Assembly: GCA_019671005.1 (NCBI GenBank)
Contig: CM033726.1
Span: forward strand, 4,967,213-5,031,212
Origin: Hibiscus mutabilis
Lineage: Eukaryota > Streptophyta > Magnoliopsida > Malvales > Malvaceae
Direction of reading: 5' to 3'
DNA: 64,000 nt
The translations under genes were made by a program, and so were the position numbers. Position 1 is the stretch's first letter, and every line of letters begins with the position of its first letter. Shown here piece after piece: positions 35,014 through 46,604 of this stretch. Below the pieces are notes generated by a model, which worked only from the letters and a program-made list of their open reading frames with translations, was not told where the DNA came from and made no database searches.

Positions 35014-36786
35014 AATCGTTTGCCCCTTATCTATATGCTAAGCTAATTAACCTCAGTAGGTTCCCTTGTTACTTTCAACTTCTTTTAGGTAATGCATGTA
35101 AATCAAATCCACTCGCTTAAGCCCAAAAGCAGTGTTGATCTTTTGTAAGGGCATATGACTACATGTTTTAATTTTCAATGAAATGATGCATTTTGTTTTT
35201 TAACTATCTCTGCATTGTGTATATATTTGTCTATTAGGTCATCGTATATCAATTACACAAGGAACAGTAACTTTGACCCTAAGGTTGAGTCCGAGTAGCC
35301 CGTGTTTAATTGAAATCTTAAGCTGCAAAGATTATGAAGGTGCGACTCACATTTCATATTAAGGACCATGCATAATAATAAATCAGTGCAATTTGATGTT
35401 TGAAGCCTGGTAATAGGCATTTCCAAAACAAGATGAATTAATTTAACTTTTGAAGCCTGGTAATAGGCTTTTTTTGTCAAAATTAATCAAAAAGTACTCC
35501 AATGTTCGAAACCTGGTAATAGACATTTTTCAGATAAGATTGTGGAATTTTTTTGGCACTCCGCTGAAGCCCATTTTAATCGAAACTCCTCGCTTCATGA
35601 GTGATGGTAATATTTTCAAAATTATGGCAATACCGAGTAGCTCGACAATTTGTTGTTTGCTCCATCATTTATTTCGAGCCAAAAGAATGTGATGAATTGA
35701 ATTCCCCAAACAAAAATAAAAAATAAACCTGTCAAAGGTAAAATGGTCAAGCATATAAGTAACTTAAAATGCACTTCACATCTTCAAACATCAATTCAGT
35801 TTTCGAGGTCTCCTAGATACAAGATTTGCTTGGGGCAACCCTCGTAAGCTATTTTCAGTGTTGCTCGTGCACTTTATATTTGGGGCATTCAATCTAGCTT
35901 GATATATTCACAATCTAAAAAGAAAAACCCAAATTTTTAATAAGCATCTCACATTGAAATCATAACATGCTGCTTGAGATTTGAAACAAAATGTTTTCTC
36001 TACATTACTTACAAAGAAGTTCAAAAGTATTGGGACCAACAACAATTGGGCCCTCAAATCGATGCTTCAGCTCAAGAAAGCATTCACTAGTTGACCTTCG
36101 CCTAGAAAGGTAACATTTCAGAAGAAGACGGTCAAACCCATAAGAGGTTGGGGCATCAGTGCACATAAGACAACAACCCATCCAATCTACAAGATAGAAC
36201 TTCATGAATCTTCGTGTCTCTAGCTAAACAAGACACTTTACGGGATAAAAAAAATGAGTGGTGAACGAACCAAACTATCAGGTAGATTGCTCTGCTACAC
36301 AATTCTGATTACATCGGTTAACTAACCATCAAATGAGTAGGGATCAATCTTTTCTATGACCACCGACAGAATCAAATCAGAAATCTAATAGCGTGAGGAT
36401 CTCTATATGAGCACCAAATGACCGCTAAGGTATGCAGAAATCGCGTCGAACTACAGATGAAACGAACAAAAAAAGCCAATGAAATGTGTGCCACAAAGGC
36501 ATAGTAAACATGTACCACAAAAGCAGAAATTTTTATTAAAATTGAGAAAATAAAACCTGAAAGAGCAAAAAAAATAATGAACACGGTGATCGACAACTTT
36601 ATTAAAATTGATTGTCGTTACGGTCAAGTAAAAAGGGGGAAAATGGCGGCAATTATGAAAAAAAATCTGAACTTTTTAAATGAGCGATTTATTTTATGAG
36701 AATGAAAAGAATAAATGTAAAAATTTCTGAAAAATGTATGAAAATGTATCATACGAAAGATTTTTATCAGCTTTGAAAGGAAACTG
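35014..36786. other. Retroelement debris after the gag relic
   Basis: Three spaced copies of a gaagcctggtaataggc word (35401, 35452, 35506) form a degenerate tandem of roughly 50 bp. The remainder is non-coding, with no pol. The plus and minus frames of 60-80 codons have no motifs. Confidence 0.5.
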
Positions 36787-37023
36787 TGATCAGGGATTTT
36801 TTCCCTCATTCGGAGATAATAATAAAAAAAATGTGTTTACGGTATCAAAGAAGACGTCACCCGAAGACCGGAATAACGCTCCCAGCATAATACCATAAAA
36901 AATTTTAAAACGAAAGGTGGTGAAAATGGAAAATGAGAAAATAGGAAAATATAGAAAAAATAGGAGTTGGAGTCGCCACCGGCCACTTTGGTAGGCCAGA
37001 CACCGTAAAAAATAACCAGAGAT
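36787..37023 (-). repeat. Truncated LTR fragment beside the full LTR
   Basis: On the plus strand it starts tgtgatcaggg and runs collinear with the first 260 bp of the LTR at 37056 (tacggtatcaaagaagacgt, ggagtcgccaccggccactt). It stops at the shared word aaccagagatt, where tRNA-Arg-derived sequence takes over. Confidence 0.75.
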
Positions 37024-37052
37024 TCTGGGTTCGCTCCCCAACGGAGTTGCCA
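37014..37052 (-). promoter_or_regulatory. Extended primer-binding site copied from tRNA-Arg
   Basis: The last 18 bp (37035-37052) are a normal tRNA-Arg primer site. The next 21 bp continue the tRNA: the whole T-arm (ctggg-ttcgctc-cccaa) and the aaccagagatt of the anticodon/variable side. T-loop position 58 is C here, where tRNAs have A. The tRNA-Arg sequence is from memory. Confidence 0.7.
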
Positions 37053-37055
37053 AGC

Positions 37056-38068
37056 TGTGATCACGGTTTTTTTCCTCATTTGAAAATATGGTTAAAAATG
37101 TATGTGTGTTTACAAAAAATGTATAAAAGGTGTATTTTAAAAAAATGTTTGTGTTTACGGTATCAAAGAAGACGTCACCCGGAAATAGGGATAACGTTCC
37201 CAGCAGAATACCGTAGAATTTAAAAATAGAAAAATGGAAAATTTTAAAAATAAAAAATGGTGTCGCCACCGGCTACTTTGGTAGGCCGGACACCGCAGAA
37301 ATAACAAGAGATTCAAAATTTTGGGTTTGGGAATCGGTTACGCGTGAAGAAGGATTAGCACCCCACAAAGCCTAAAATTAGTACCACGTTGATTTAGTGT
37401 TGTCTTTGCAAGAAACCCAAAATTCGATTTTTAATTTAAAATTTTAATCCCTAAAAAGCGGTCTAAGGAGAACATTTCCTTATTTACGAAACCAAAGAAA
37501 ATGACACCTAAATGAGTCAAGATGTCACTTCCTAGTCGGTATTCGGAATAAAGTGAAAAATATTCCCTTAATATTAAATCGAGTTTTTCTTTTAAAAAAT
37601 ATATTCGAAACGAGGTTAAAAAATATGTAAGTTTAATAATATAATATTCAAAAAATATAACATATATATTACATAGCGAAAATAATAACTTATATTTTAA
37701 AATATACTAAAAGTAATATACATATAGTAACTATAATAATATAATATATTAATAAAATAATTATAAAACAATAATGACAATATTAATATATATAAAATAA
37801 TATGTACATAATAATAATGTACTATATATTATATACACATACTATACATTAATATATGATATTATACGATATACATATACTTAATATATATATATAGTGA
37901 AAATACTAATAATAATATGCATAATATATATACATAATAATAAATATACTATACGTTAATACATAATACTATATAATATACATATATAATATTAAAATAA
38001 TAATAATATACATATATGTAAAATCAAAATATATAATATATAATGGGAAGATAAAAAAATATATGTAC

Positions 38069-38126
<58 letters not shown>

Positions 38127-39401
38127 CTTAAAAGTGACTAAATTAAAAACATAAATTAAAAAACAGAAAAAAAGGGAAAAAAAGGACGAAATTGCAAAAT
38201 ATTTAAAAGTAACAAGGACTTAGAAGAGGAACAAACCATGCAGCAAACTCAAAATGCAGATAGCTTTGGAGCGAATGGACTATCCATGTAATTTTACCAT
38301 TAAAAGTTTGATTTAAATGAATTTAGTGACCTAATTGAAAAAAAAAACGTAAAAGGACTTATGGAATAAATATACCATGCGACAGATCACATTTTAAAAA
38401 ATAGATGGGAAGGGGGACTTAGTATGTAATTTACTCTTAATTATATCCTAGTATTTAACCTAATTTTTCTAAAAAATTTCATTTGAATCTAATTAAACAA
38501 AAAAAGATGAAAGAGAGCTTTGCTCTCAAGCTCTCCCCGGCTGTGGTTCGGTCTCCGCCGCAAGCGGCCACAGGCCGTTGCTCGCCTTATGCGTTGGCCC
38601 CAAAACTCAAAATGGACCACCTTTCAGGCTCTCCTCAACGCATAAAGTTCGAATCCAGGGTCAGATTTTCGAACCGAAGCCCCTAGGTGTGTAGATCTAG
38701 AAAAAAGAAATAAATGTGCCTATTTTTTTTCCTTTTCAGTTCGATTTCTACCTCTTTTTTATATATTCGAAATGCTCCCTTTTTTGAATCCCCTTTTTTG
38801 TGTATTCGAATGATAGTATAATAAAATTATTATTTTTATTTAAACCAAACTCATCTTTTTTACAAATCTGAAGAACCCTCTTTTTGTTTTTTTGTGAAGA
38901 TCTAGAAATAGGAAAGAATTTTATTCGAAATGATTTTTTTCGAACTCGAAACCCTTTTTTTATTTCCAAATCATTCGACCCCCTTTACATATGATTTCAT
39001 GGGGGTTTAAATACTCGATTTGCATGCATTTAAAAATAAAAATATATTACAACTTGCATTTTTTAGATCTAATCTTTTCTTGCTTTTTTTACAGGGGCGG
39101 TAGACGGTGCAGCTTGGCGGCAGTGGTGGCCGGCTTGGGCGGTGGCTGCAGGGGCAAGTGGGAGATTAGGGTTTAGGTTATTTTTTAGGTTTAGTGGTAT
39201 TTTGGGTGATTAGGTTATATCTGAGTCGGGTTAGGTTAAATGGTACCGGGTCAGGTCATGGTTTATTTGTAATGGGTATGGGTTTTATAATTTGGGCTCG
39301 GGTATTTGGGTTTTGGTTATGGGTATGGGTCTGCTGGGTATTTAATTTGGGTTTTGTAATTTTATTGGGCTAGGAGGCCCGGATAGAAATGGGTTGCTAC
39401 A
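37056..39401 (-). repeat. Ogre-like LTR bordered by a primer site on one side and a polypurine tract on the other
   Basis: 2346 bp, plus-strand tgtgatcacgg to gggttgctaca. To the left is a primer-binding site (37035-37052). To the right is the complement of a polypurine tract (agctgcctctctttgcg, 39401-39417). It therefore serves as 3' LTR for the element to its right and as 5' LTR for one to its left. It contains an AT-rich core with an (AAT)n run at 38071-38125. The R-U5 block with ggattagcaccccac is at 37340-37365. Confidence 0.8.
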
Positions 39402-39418
39402 GCTGCCTCTCTTTGCGC
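39402..39418 (-). promoter_or_regulatory. Polypurine tract of outer element
   Basis: The minus strand reads cgcaaagagaggcagc directly before the LTR start TGTAGCAACCC. Confidence 0.7.
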
Positions 39419-39599
39419 GTTGTTGTGTAACAGGAATAGGGCAAAGACAAAAGAATAACCATTTTTGTCCGGTCGGGTTTAGGTTCTTTCTCTGGCCGCC
39501 GCTTCTTCTCGGGCTTCTCTTGATCTTCTTGGCCGCTATTGTAAGTAAAATCTTTAAAATGGAGGATTCATTGGGGGAAGACAAAAATCTAAGGTGATC

Positions 39600-40293
39600 C
39601 GTTGGAGGAGACAAAACAAGCTCAACTTGCTACGACTTCGACGACGACGCAATGCCTGAAGAAAATTTGACCTAGCTGCAACATTGACGAAGAAACAATG
39701 TTTGAAAAACTTGATCCAGCTACAACAGTGGCGAGGAGGCAGGACCGGAAGTTGGTAGATTTGATGCAGAGCATCTTTCGCATTTTTCCCTAATGCGCAA
39801 GGATCAACGGTTTTGAATTGCCTTTACCGGTAGTCGTTTGCTCTGGGCTAGTTGTACCATTCCCTTGGGTATAATCAGTTTATACCAATCATGACATTGG
39901 ATTTTTCAAAGAAATTATTTTCCTTCGACCATTCGTGAAAATGGATTTTTTGATGGACATTTGAATTCTCTATTGTTTTAAACTTTACCTTGTTTAAGCA
40001 CGTTGTGCCAACATTTCTGTCGGACTTGTCAACAATAGTTTGATCCAGCTGCAACACTAACAAAAAGGCAAGATCGAAAGATGGAGGTTCTAATGTCTGA
40101 TCCAGCCACAACTCCGACGAAGAGGCAGGATCTAAAAGAGTAAATTTTGCCCAGCTACAACACCTGACGAAAAGGCAGGATCGAAAGTCAGTAAATTTGG
40201 TCCAGCTACAACACCGACGAAGAGGCAAGACCAAATTCGACCAAGCTACAACACCGACGAAGAGGCACGGTCTACAGGTGAAAGTTTTGATCC
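39600..40293 (-). repeat. Tandem array, outer element, left part
   Basis: Units of roughly 45-60 bp built on agctacaacaccgacgaaga and ggcaagatc. They are the reverse complement of the array inside the inserted element (43830-45190). The 143-codon minus frame here is only the repeat read through. Confidence 0.85.
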
Positions 40294-41455
40294 TGTAATC
40301 ACTCACTTTTGTCCGGGTTTTAGTATTTTTAGTATTGTTATTATTAATATAAAAAAAATAAAAAATATAAAAAAATAATTAAAGGGTAAAAAAAAGCAAT
40401 GGTGGGGGAAGCTCCACGTCAACCCCCACAACCACCCAATTGCCTATATAAAGGCATGGGGGGATTGAGAAGTAATGGAATCGGCAGTGGCTTGCCATAA
40501 AGAGAGCAGTGCTCTCGGCTAGCCAAGGACCGGGGTAGTGTCCTCGGTCCCAACCGATTCGATCGAGGTCCTATTTTGGATCCGATCTAGTTAATTTTTT
40601 GGAGAGGTCGTGGTAGATCTCGGTGGGGTTCAGTCGGGGTTCGTCATTCGAACTCCTACTTAGGTATATTTTCTTTCCTTTTTATTTATGTTGTAATTTT
40701 TATGATTTAATGAAGTAGTAGTTAATTTAAAATTGTGTTTTTAATTTGTATGTTTATTCATGTTTTAGATTAGTATTTATTATGTTTTAAATTTATGTTT
40801 TATATTTTATTTATGTTAGATATGTTTTTATTTATGAGTTAGATTAATATTTATGTAGGCATGTTTTAGATTAGTATTTTATTTTTATTTATGTGTTAAA
40901 TTAATAGTTATCTATGTATATTTTAGATTAGCATTTTATTTATGTCATATTAGTATTTTATTATGTTAGTATTTATTTATATTTTTATCACACTGTATTT
41001 ATTTATATTTGCCATTTTTTTAAGTTTGCATTTTGGATATAATTTGTCAATACGGTGCCCTTTTGTTCGAGCGTAAACGGGGCCAGTATCAGGCGTAGTG
41101 ATAGTGGTTGGGCGTTTACTCTCGAATAACGGGGCTTTGAAAATTTACTCGCACATATAACTAGATTTTAATTTAATTGTCACTTTAATCCAGAAAGTCT
41201 AATATTAATAAAGCGATAATTATTAAAGTACCAATTTTGGGCGGTGTGGGGGTGCTAATCCTTCCCCATCCGTAACCGACTCCCGAACCCATCAATTTAA
41301 ATCTCTGGTTTTACGGTGTCCGGTCCACCTTGAGTGGCCGGTGGCGACTCCATTTTTAAATAAAACATCAGTTTTTCTAAAACCCCACGCGGAAGACATT
41401 ATTTTCATTCTCAAAATAAACACCTCATTTTTTAGCGTAAAAGGACATCGCTACA
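40294..41455 (+). repeat. Inner element 5' LTR
   Basis: TGTAATCACTC to ATCGCTACA. A TATATAAAG box lies at about 40445-40453, preceding a gcatggggggattgag start region. The U5 block ggtgctaatccttccccatc lies at 41252-41271. Very few differences from the 3' LTR indicate a fairly recent insertion. Confidence 0.93.
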
Positions 41456-41457
41456 GA

Positions 41458-41475
41458 TGGTGACTCTGCTGGGGA
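41458..41475 (+). promoter_or_regulatory. Primer-binding site, tRNA-Arg type
   Basis: tggtgactctgctgggga lies 2 bp after the LTR, with two mismatches to the tRNA-Arg complement. Confidence 0.75.
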
Positions 41476-42978
41476 GGTTTTTTGGTTTTCAAAAATAAGA
41501 GAGTCGAGCTTTTTTTTAAATAATTACTGCTTTATTAATATCAGAAATTTTGGATTAAAGTGACTATTAAACTAACATTCAGTTATAATTGCGCCTTTAT
41601 TTTAACGCATTTAAAAATTTGGCATATAAACCCGTATTTTTCAAGTGGGGGGAAAACGCTAATGCTTTCGTGGAGATATCGTTCTCCCATGTAGGCCTAG
41701 CAAGTACCTTCGGGGCTCGAGTACCTTATGCTTTCGTAAGGATATCGTTCCTTCGTGCAGGCATAAGCGAATGGGTCCCCCTGAATTGAACCCGGTTGAA
41801 AGGAGCCTATAATGGGTGATGACCGGGGGCCTTGCTACTCTTATTAGAGGACAACAAGAACAATTTGGGTACCTCTTAGAACCAAAACTGCATATAGTGA
41901 GCCGTAGGAGCCAACCCTTTATAGCCATGTGAAACTCTGCCCGATTAGTGGTCACCTTATTTAGGCTCTGGTGCCTTATTTCTTGTTTATGTACATTTTT
42001 ATTACTATATTTTTGTTATATTTATCATTTTTTATTTAATCATTTTATTTGGTACTAACTCGTTTCATTTTATTCTCATCGCATTGATTTCACCTGCATC
42101 ATTCCACAATATCATCACAATCTTAATTTTGCATCGCATCGATTTAGGACACATTTTGCATGCATTCATTTTCAGAATAATAAAACTAATCCTCAGGTTG
42201 CCCCATTAAATACAACGAAGTTAGTCAATCTAGCGCCTTACAAAACCTCTACAAGAGCCTGATCTTGGGGCATGTCCAAAAGCACCATCCACGTCTTTTA
42301 CAAACATTATGCCTCTAACAAGGTCCCAGTCCAGGGGCATTCTTTGCCAAGGTCCATCCTTCATTACCGAGTTACATCCTTTAACACAGTCTGCAAAAAT
42401 GCACCTAATCCAAAATAATAATAGTAATGAGCTGCCATGAACCAACACACAATTTATGAACCCAACCTAGGGGGCAACAGAATCCACACTCAAAGTGTCA
42501 AATTCAAGAGCAGTGTCAAAACGAACAAAATTTTGGGGCATGCTCCCAGATGAGAGCTAATTCAAAGAAAAGTGTTTGAACCCAGGACAAAGTCGGGGCA
42601 CCGCCACATGAAAAAAATCAAGATCCTAATAGGAATAGTCAGGAGTCAGGGGCATCCCATTGAGGGCCAAAAAAAATCATGTCACATTCATGCATTTAGT
42701 TGCATTTATCTTGCATTGAATCATTCTTGCATACATCATACATTTAGATTAGGTGCATACACCGAAGTCACCATGTATTTAGGCATAAAGTTCATGCATT
42801 TTTGCTTACAAAAATGTTCAAAAAAGAGATCGAACATCCTCAACATGGGGGCAACGACATGATGACCAACCTTATTCATGGAAGAGACCACACAAAGAAG
42901 ATGCTGAAACTTCTAAATAAAAGGTACCAGTGACAAATTTTGTGAACAATTCACTAATAAATATTTTTCTCCTTTGTA
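41476..42978 (+). other. Inner element untranslated leader
   Basis: Long leader without an intact frame. The block at 41640-41960 is the inverse counterpart of 3130-3430, and an antisense frame through it (41955-41659) keeps similar residues in both. Many short atgcat words follow (42660-42860). Confidence 0.6.
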
Positions 42979-43182
42979 GGATTTGATTCTTCCAACGATG
43001 GCGTGACGAACGCTAACAATTTCCCGACTATCACTCCTGCCAACAGAGACAACTATTTCCAGATTTCGCCTTCTGTCGATAAAGAAGCAGAGCAAATTTT
43101 CAGACATTCTCTTGCTGCCAATAGTACAACAATCCCACATCTTGCAAATCATGCCTCCGTCAGTGGTGGTACGCCAACTTAA
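42979..43182 (+). CDS. Short frame in inner element, uncertain
   Basis: A plus-strand stretch of 67 codons without a Met start, following an acceptor-like ttctcctttgtag. It begins GFDSSNDGVTNANNFP and ends ASVSGGTPT. Its composition is hydrophilic and it could be a remnant of ORF1 or gag. It runs into the first repeat of the array. I do not recognise it, and it may be fortuitous. Confidence 0.2.
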   Translation, partial: GFDSSNDGVTNANNFPTITPANRDNYFQISPSVDKEAEQIFRHSLAANSTTIPHLANHASVSGGTPT

Positions 43183-43460
43183 TGAAGATCTTGCCTCCGT
43201 CGGTGGTGTTGCAGATCAATTTTTTTATCCAGACCCTACCTCTCCGTCGGTGGTGTAGCGGGTCTCATATCTTGTTGATCTAGTCTCTCCGGCAGTGATG
43301 TAGCAGATCAAATCTTATCTAGATCTTGCCTCCGTCGGTGGTGTTGCAGATCAAATTTTCCATTCGGCTCTACCTCTCCGTCGATGGTGTAGCGGGTCCC
43401 ATATTTTGCTGATCTAGTCTCTCCGTTAGTGGTGTGACAGATCAAATCCTCTCCAAGTCT
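43150..43460 (+). repeat. Tandem array type 2 (inner element)
   Basis: Units built on cttgcctccgtcggtggtgt and gcagatcaaat. The same type, inverted, lies at 46790-47330 in the outer element. Confidence 0.85.
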
Positions 43461-43529
43461 CGCCTCTTCGACGGTGTTGCAGCTAGACCTAAATTTTACT
43501 CGAATTTTACCTTTTTATTATAGTTGTAT

Positions 43530-43815
43530 CTAAAAATGAAAAAAAAAACAAAAAAGAAGAAAAAATTGAAAAAAATTGAAAAAGTCAAAAGTTGAAAAAA
43601 ATGGGTCAAAAAAGAGAAAAAATGAAAAAAAAACAAGCAAAGAAAAAATGAAAAGAAGAGAAAAAATGAAAAAAAACAAAGAAAAATGAAAAGAAGAGAA
43701 AAAAATGAAAAAAACAAAGCAAAAAAAGGAAAAGAAATGAAATGAAATGAAAAAAATCAAAAAAATGAAGAAAAATGAAAAAAAAGAGAAAGAAAAGGAA
43801 GAAGAAGTTTTCAAT
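43530..43815 (+). repeat. Purine-rich tract 1
   Basis: About 280 bp of nearly pure A/G with regular atgaaa/agaaaa words. The Phe-rich minus frames and Lys-rich plus frames are consequences of composition. Confidence 0.85.
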
Positions 43816-45190
43816 TTTCTGATACTGACTCTTCGTTAGAGTTGTAGCTGGATCAGACATTGAGACTTTCATCCACCGGTCCTGCCTCCTCGTCAGTGTT
43901 GCAGCTGGATCAAATTTTGTAGACCTTGCCTCTTCGTCGGTGTTGTAGCTTGGTCAAATTTAACTTCCGATTCTGCCTCTTCGTTGGTGTTGTGGCTGAA
44001 CCAAATCACTAACTTCCGGTCTTGCCTCTTCGTCTGTGTTGTAATTAGACCAAATTCACTAACTCTTGATCATGCATCTTCGTCAGTGTCGTAGCTGGAT
44101 CAACATTACTAACTTTAGACCATGCCTCCTCGTCAGTGTTGTAGCTTGGTAAAAATTTACTAACTTTCTAGTTGTATCAATGTTGTATCAAAAAAAGGGG
44201 AAAAAGAAAAAAAAGAAAAAAAATCTAAAAAAAATCAAAAAGGAAAAAAGAGAAGAAAAGAAAAGAAAAGAAAAAGGAAAAAAAATCAAAGAATCCAAAA
44301 AATGGAAAAAAGAAGAAAAAGAGAGAAAAAAAGTAAAAACAAAAAGAAAAAGAAAGAAAAAGAAAAACAAGTTTTCAATTTTCTGATACTGACTCTTCGT
44401 CAGAGTTGTAGCTGGATCAGACATTGGAATTTTCATCCATCGGTTTTGTCTCTTCGTCGGTGTTGTAGCTGAGCCAGACTTGCCAAATTCTGATCATGCC
44501 TCTTCGTCAGAGTCATAGCTTGATCACACGTAAAAAAACTCTGATCATACCTCTTCGTCAGAGTCGTAGCTTGATCACAAAAAAAACACTCCGATCCTGC
44601 CTCTTCGTCGGTGTCGTAGCTGGATCAAATCTTCAGACCTTGCCTCTTCGTCGGTGTTGTAGCTTGGTCAAATTTAACTGTCGGTTCTGCCGCATCGTCG
44701 GTGTTGTAGCTGAACCAAATTCACTAACTTCCGGTCTTGCCTCTTCGTCGGTGTTGTAGCTAGACCAAATTCACTAACTCTTGATCCTGCCTCTTCGTCG
44801 GTGTTGTAGCTGGATCAACATCACAAATTTTAGACCATGCCTCTTTGTCGGTGTTGTAGCTTGGTCAAAATTTACTAATTTTCAAATTTTATCAATGTTG
44901 TTTCTTGAAAAAATGAAGAAAAAGAAGAAGAAAAATAAAAAAAAAAGAAGAAAGAAAAAAAACAAAAAAAGAAGAAAAAATATGAAAAAAGTAGGAAAAA
45001 AAAAGCAAAAGAAAAAGAAAAAAAAGGGAAAAGTTGTCAGTTTTCTGATCTTGCCTCTTCGTCAGAGTTGTAGCTGGATCAGACATCAGAACTTTCACCT
45101 ATCGGTCTTGCCTCCTCGTCAGTGTTGCAGCTGGATCGAATTTTGTAGACCCTGTCTCTTCGTCGATGTTGCAGCTGGGTCGAACTCTCT
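43816..45190 (+). repeat. Tandem array type 1 (inner element) with purine-rich tracts
   Basis: Around twenty units built on tgcctcttcgtcggtgttgt and agctggatcaaat. They are interrupted by purine-rich tracts at about 44195-44375 and 44905-45033, each preceded by a similar ctaatttt...tatcaatgttg edge. Frames through it repeat CLFVGVVA or LPLRRCCSW and are not believed to be genes. Confidence 0.88.
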
Positions 45191-45445
45191 TTAGGTATTA
45201 GCTTATTATCAATAATGTAGCAAGTGGGACTCGGTTTGGCTTCCCCAACAAACAACCCCCCATTTTGAAGGTTTTGCTTCCTTAGAGTGACAAGGTAGAT
45301 CAACCAAGACAAGAAAGAAGACCCGCGCCGAAGAGAAAGAAGTTCTACCAAAGAAAGAAGACACGCGTCAAAAAGAGAGAAATTCAGCCAGATAAGACAA
45401 AAATAAGTGTTTTTGATCTTTGCTTTGTTCTCGTTTCACAAGAAC

Positions 45446-45462
45446 AAGCAAAGAGGGGCAAC
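45446..45462 (+). promoter_or_regulatory. Polypurine tract of inner element
   Basis: caagcaaagaggggcaac abuts the 3' LTR start. Confidence 0.8.
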
Positions 45463-46604
45463 TGTAATCACTCATTTTTGTCCGGTTTTAGTATTTTTAG
45501 TATTGTTATTATTAATATAAAAAAAAATTAAAGTGTAAAAAAAAACAATGGTGGGGGAAACTCCACGTCAACCCCCACAACCACCCAATTGCATATATAA
45601 AGGCATGGGGGGATAGAGAAGCAATGGAATCGACAGTGGCTTGCCATAAAGAGAGCAGTGCTCTCAGCTAGCCAAGGACCGGGGTAGTGTCCTCGATCCT
45701 AACCGGTTCGATCGGTGTCCTATTTTGGATCCGATCTAGTTAATTTTTTGGAGAGGTCGTGGCAGATCTCGATGGGGTTCAGTCGGGGTTCGTCATTCGA
45801 ACTCCTAGTTAGGTATATTTTCTTTCTTTTTTATTTATTTTGTAATTTTTATGATTTAATGAAGTAGTAGTTAATTTAAAATTGTGTTTTTAGTTTGTAT
45901 GTTTATTCATGTTTTAGATTAGTATTTATTATGTTTTAAATTTATATTTTATATTTTATTTATGTTAGATTTGTTTTTATTTATGAGTTAGATTAATATT
46001 TATGTAAGCATGTTTTAGATTAGTATTTTATTTTTATTTATGTGTTAAATTAATAGTTATGTATGTATATTTTAGATTAGCATTTTATTTATGTCATATT
46101 AGTATTTTATTATGTTAGTATTTATTTATATTTTATCACAATGTATTTATTTATATTTGCCATTTTTTTAAGTTTGCATTTCGGATATAAATTGTCAATG
46201 CAGTGCCCTTTTGTTCGAGCGTAAACGGGGCCAGTATCAGGCGTAGTAATAGTGGTTGGGCGTTTACTCTCGAATAACGAGGCTTTTAAAATTTACTCGC
46301 ACATATAACCAGATTTTAATTTAATTGTCACTTTAATCCAGAAAGTCTAATATTAATAAAGCGGTAATTATTAAAGTACCAATTTTGGGCGGTGTGGGGG
46401 TGCTAATCCTTCCCCATCCGTAACCGACTCCCGAACCCATCAATTTTAAATCTCTGGTTTTACGGTGTCCGGTCCACCTTGAGTGGCTGGTGGCGACCCC
46501 ATTTTTAAATAAAACACCGGTTTTTCTAAAACCCCACGCGGAAGACATTATTTTTATTCTCAAAATAAACACCTCATTTTTTAGCGTAAAAGGACATCGC
46601 TACA
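45463..46604 (+). repeat. Inner element 3' LTR
   Basis: TGTAATCACTC to ATCGCTACA, with a TATA box near 45594-45602. It is followed by AATCC. Confidence 0.93.

Larger units (their letters stand above)
40294..46604 (+). mobile_element. Inner non-autonomous Ogre-like element, complete ends
   Basis: LTRs 40294-41455 (1162 bp) and 45463-46604 (1142 bp) are nearly identical direct copies. Flanks are GATCC (40289-40293) and AATCC (46605-46609), a 5-bp duplication with one change. Internal parts: primer site 41458-41475, leader, a short 67-codon frame (42979-43182), two types of tandem repeat with three purine-rich tracts (43150-45190), and a polypurine tract (45446-45462). There is no gag or pol, so it depends on a helper. 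It belongs to the same family as its host element but lies in the opposite orientation. Confidence 0.92.

Noticed and set aside
37014..37052. tRNA-Arg gene
   Set aside because: Only the 3' half with an encoded CCA is present, with no D-arm or anticodon stem 5' half; it is a copied primer sequence, not a tRNA gene.
43496..44436. Phe-rich minus frames and Lys-rich plus frames
   Set aside because: They are translations of purine-rich tracts (ttt/aaa runs), not proteins.
44496..45194. Plus frames with repeated LFVGVVA / LPLRRCCSW
   Set aside because: Direct read-through of the tandem array; the peptide repeats follow from the DNA repeats, and the same is true of the minus frame at 39875-40306.
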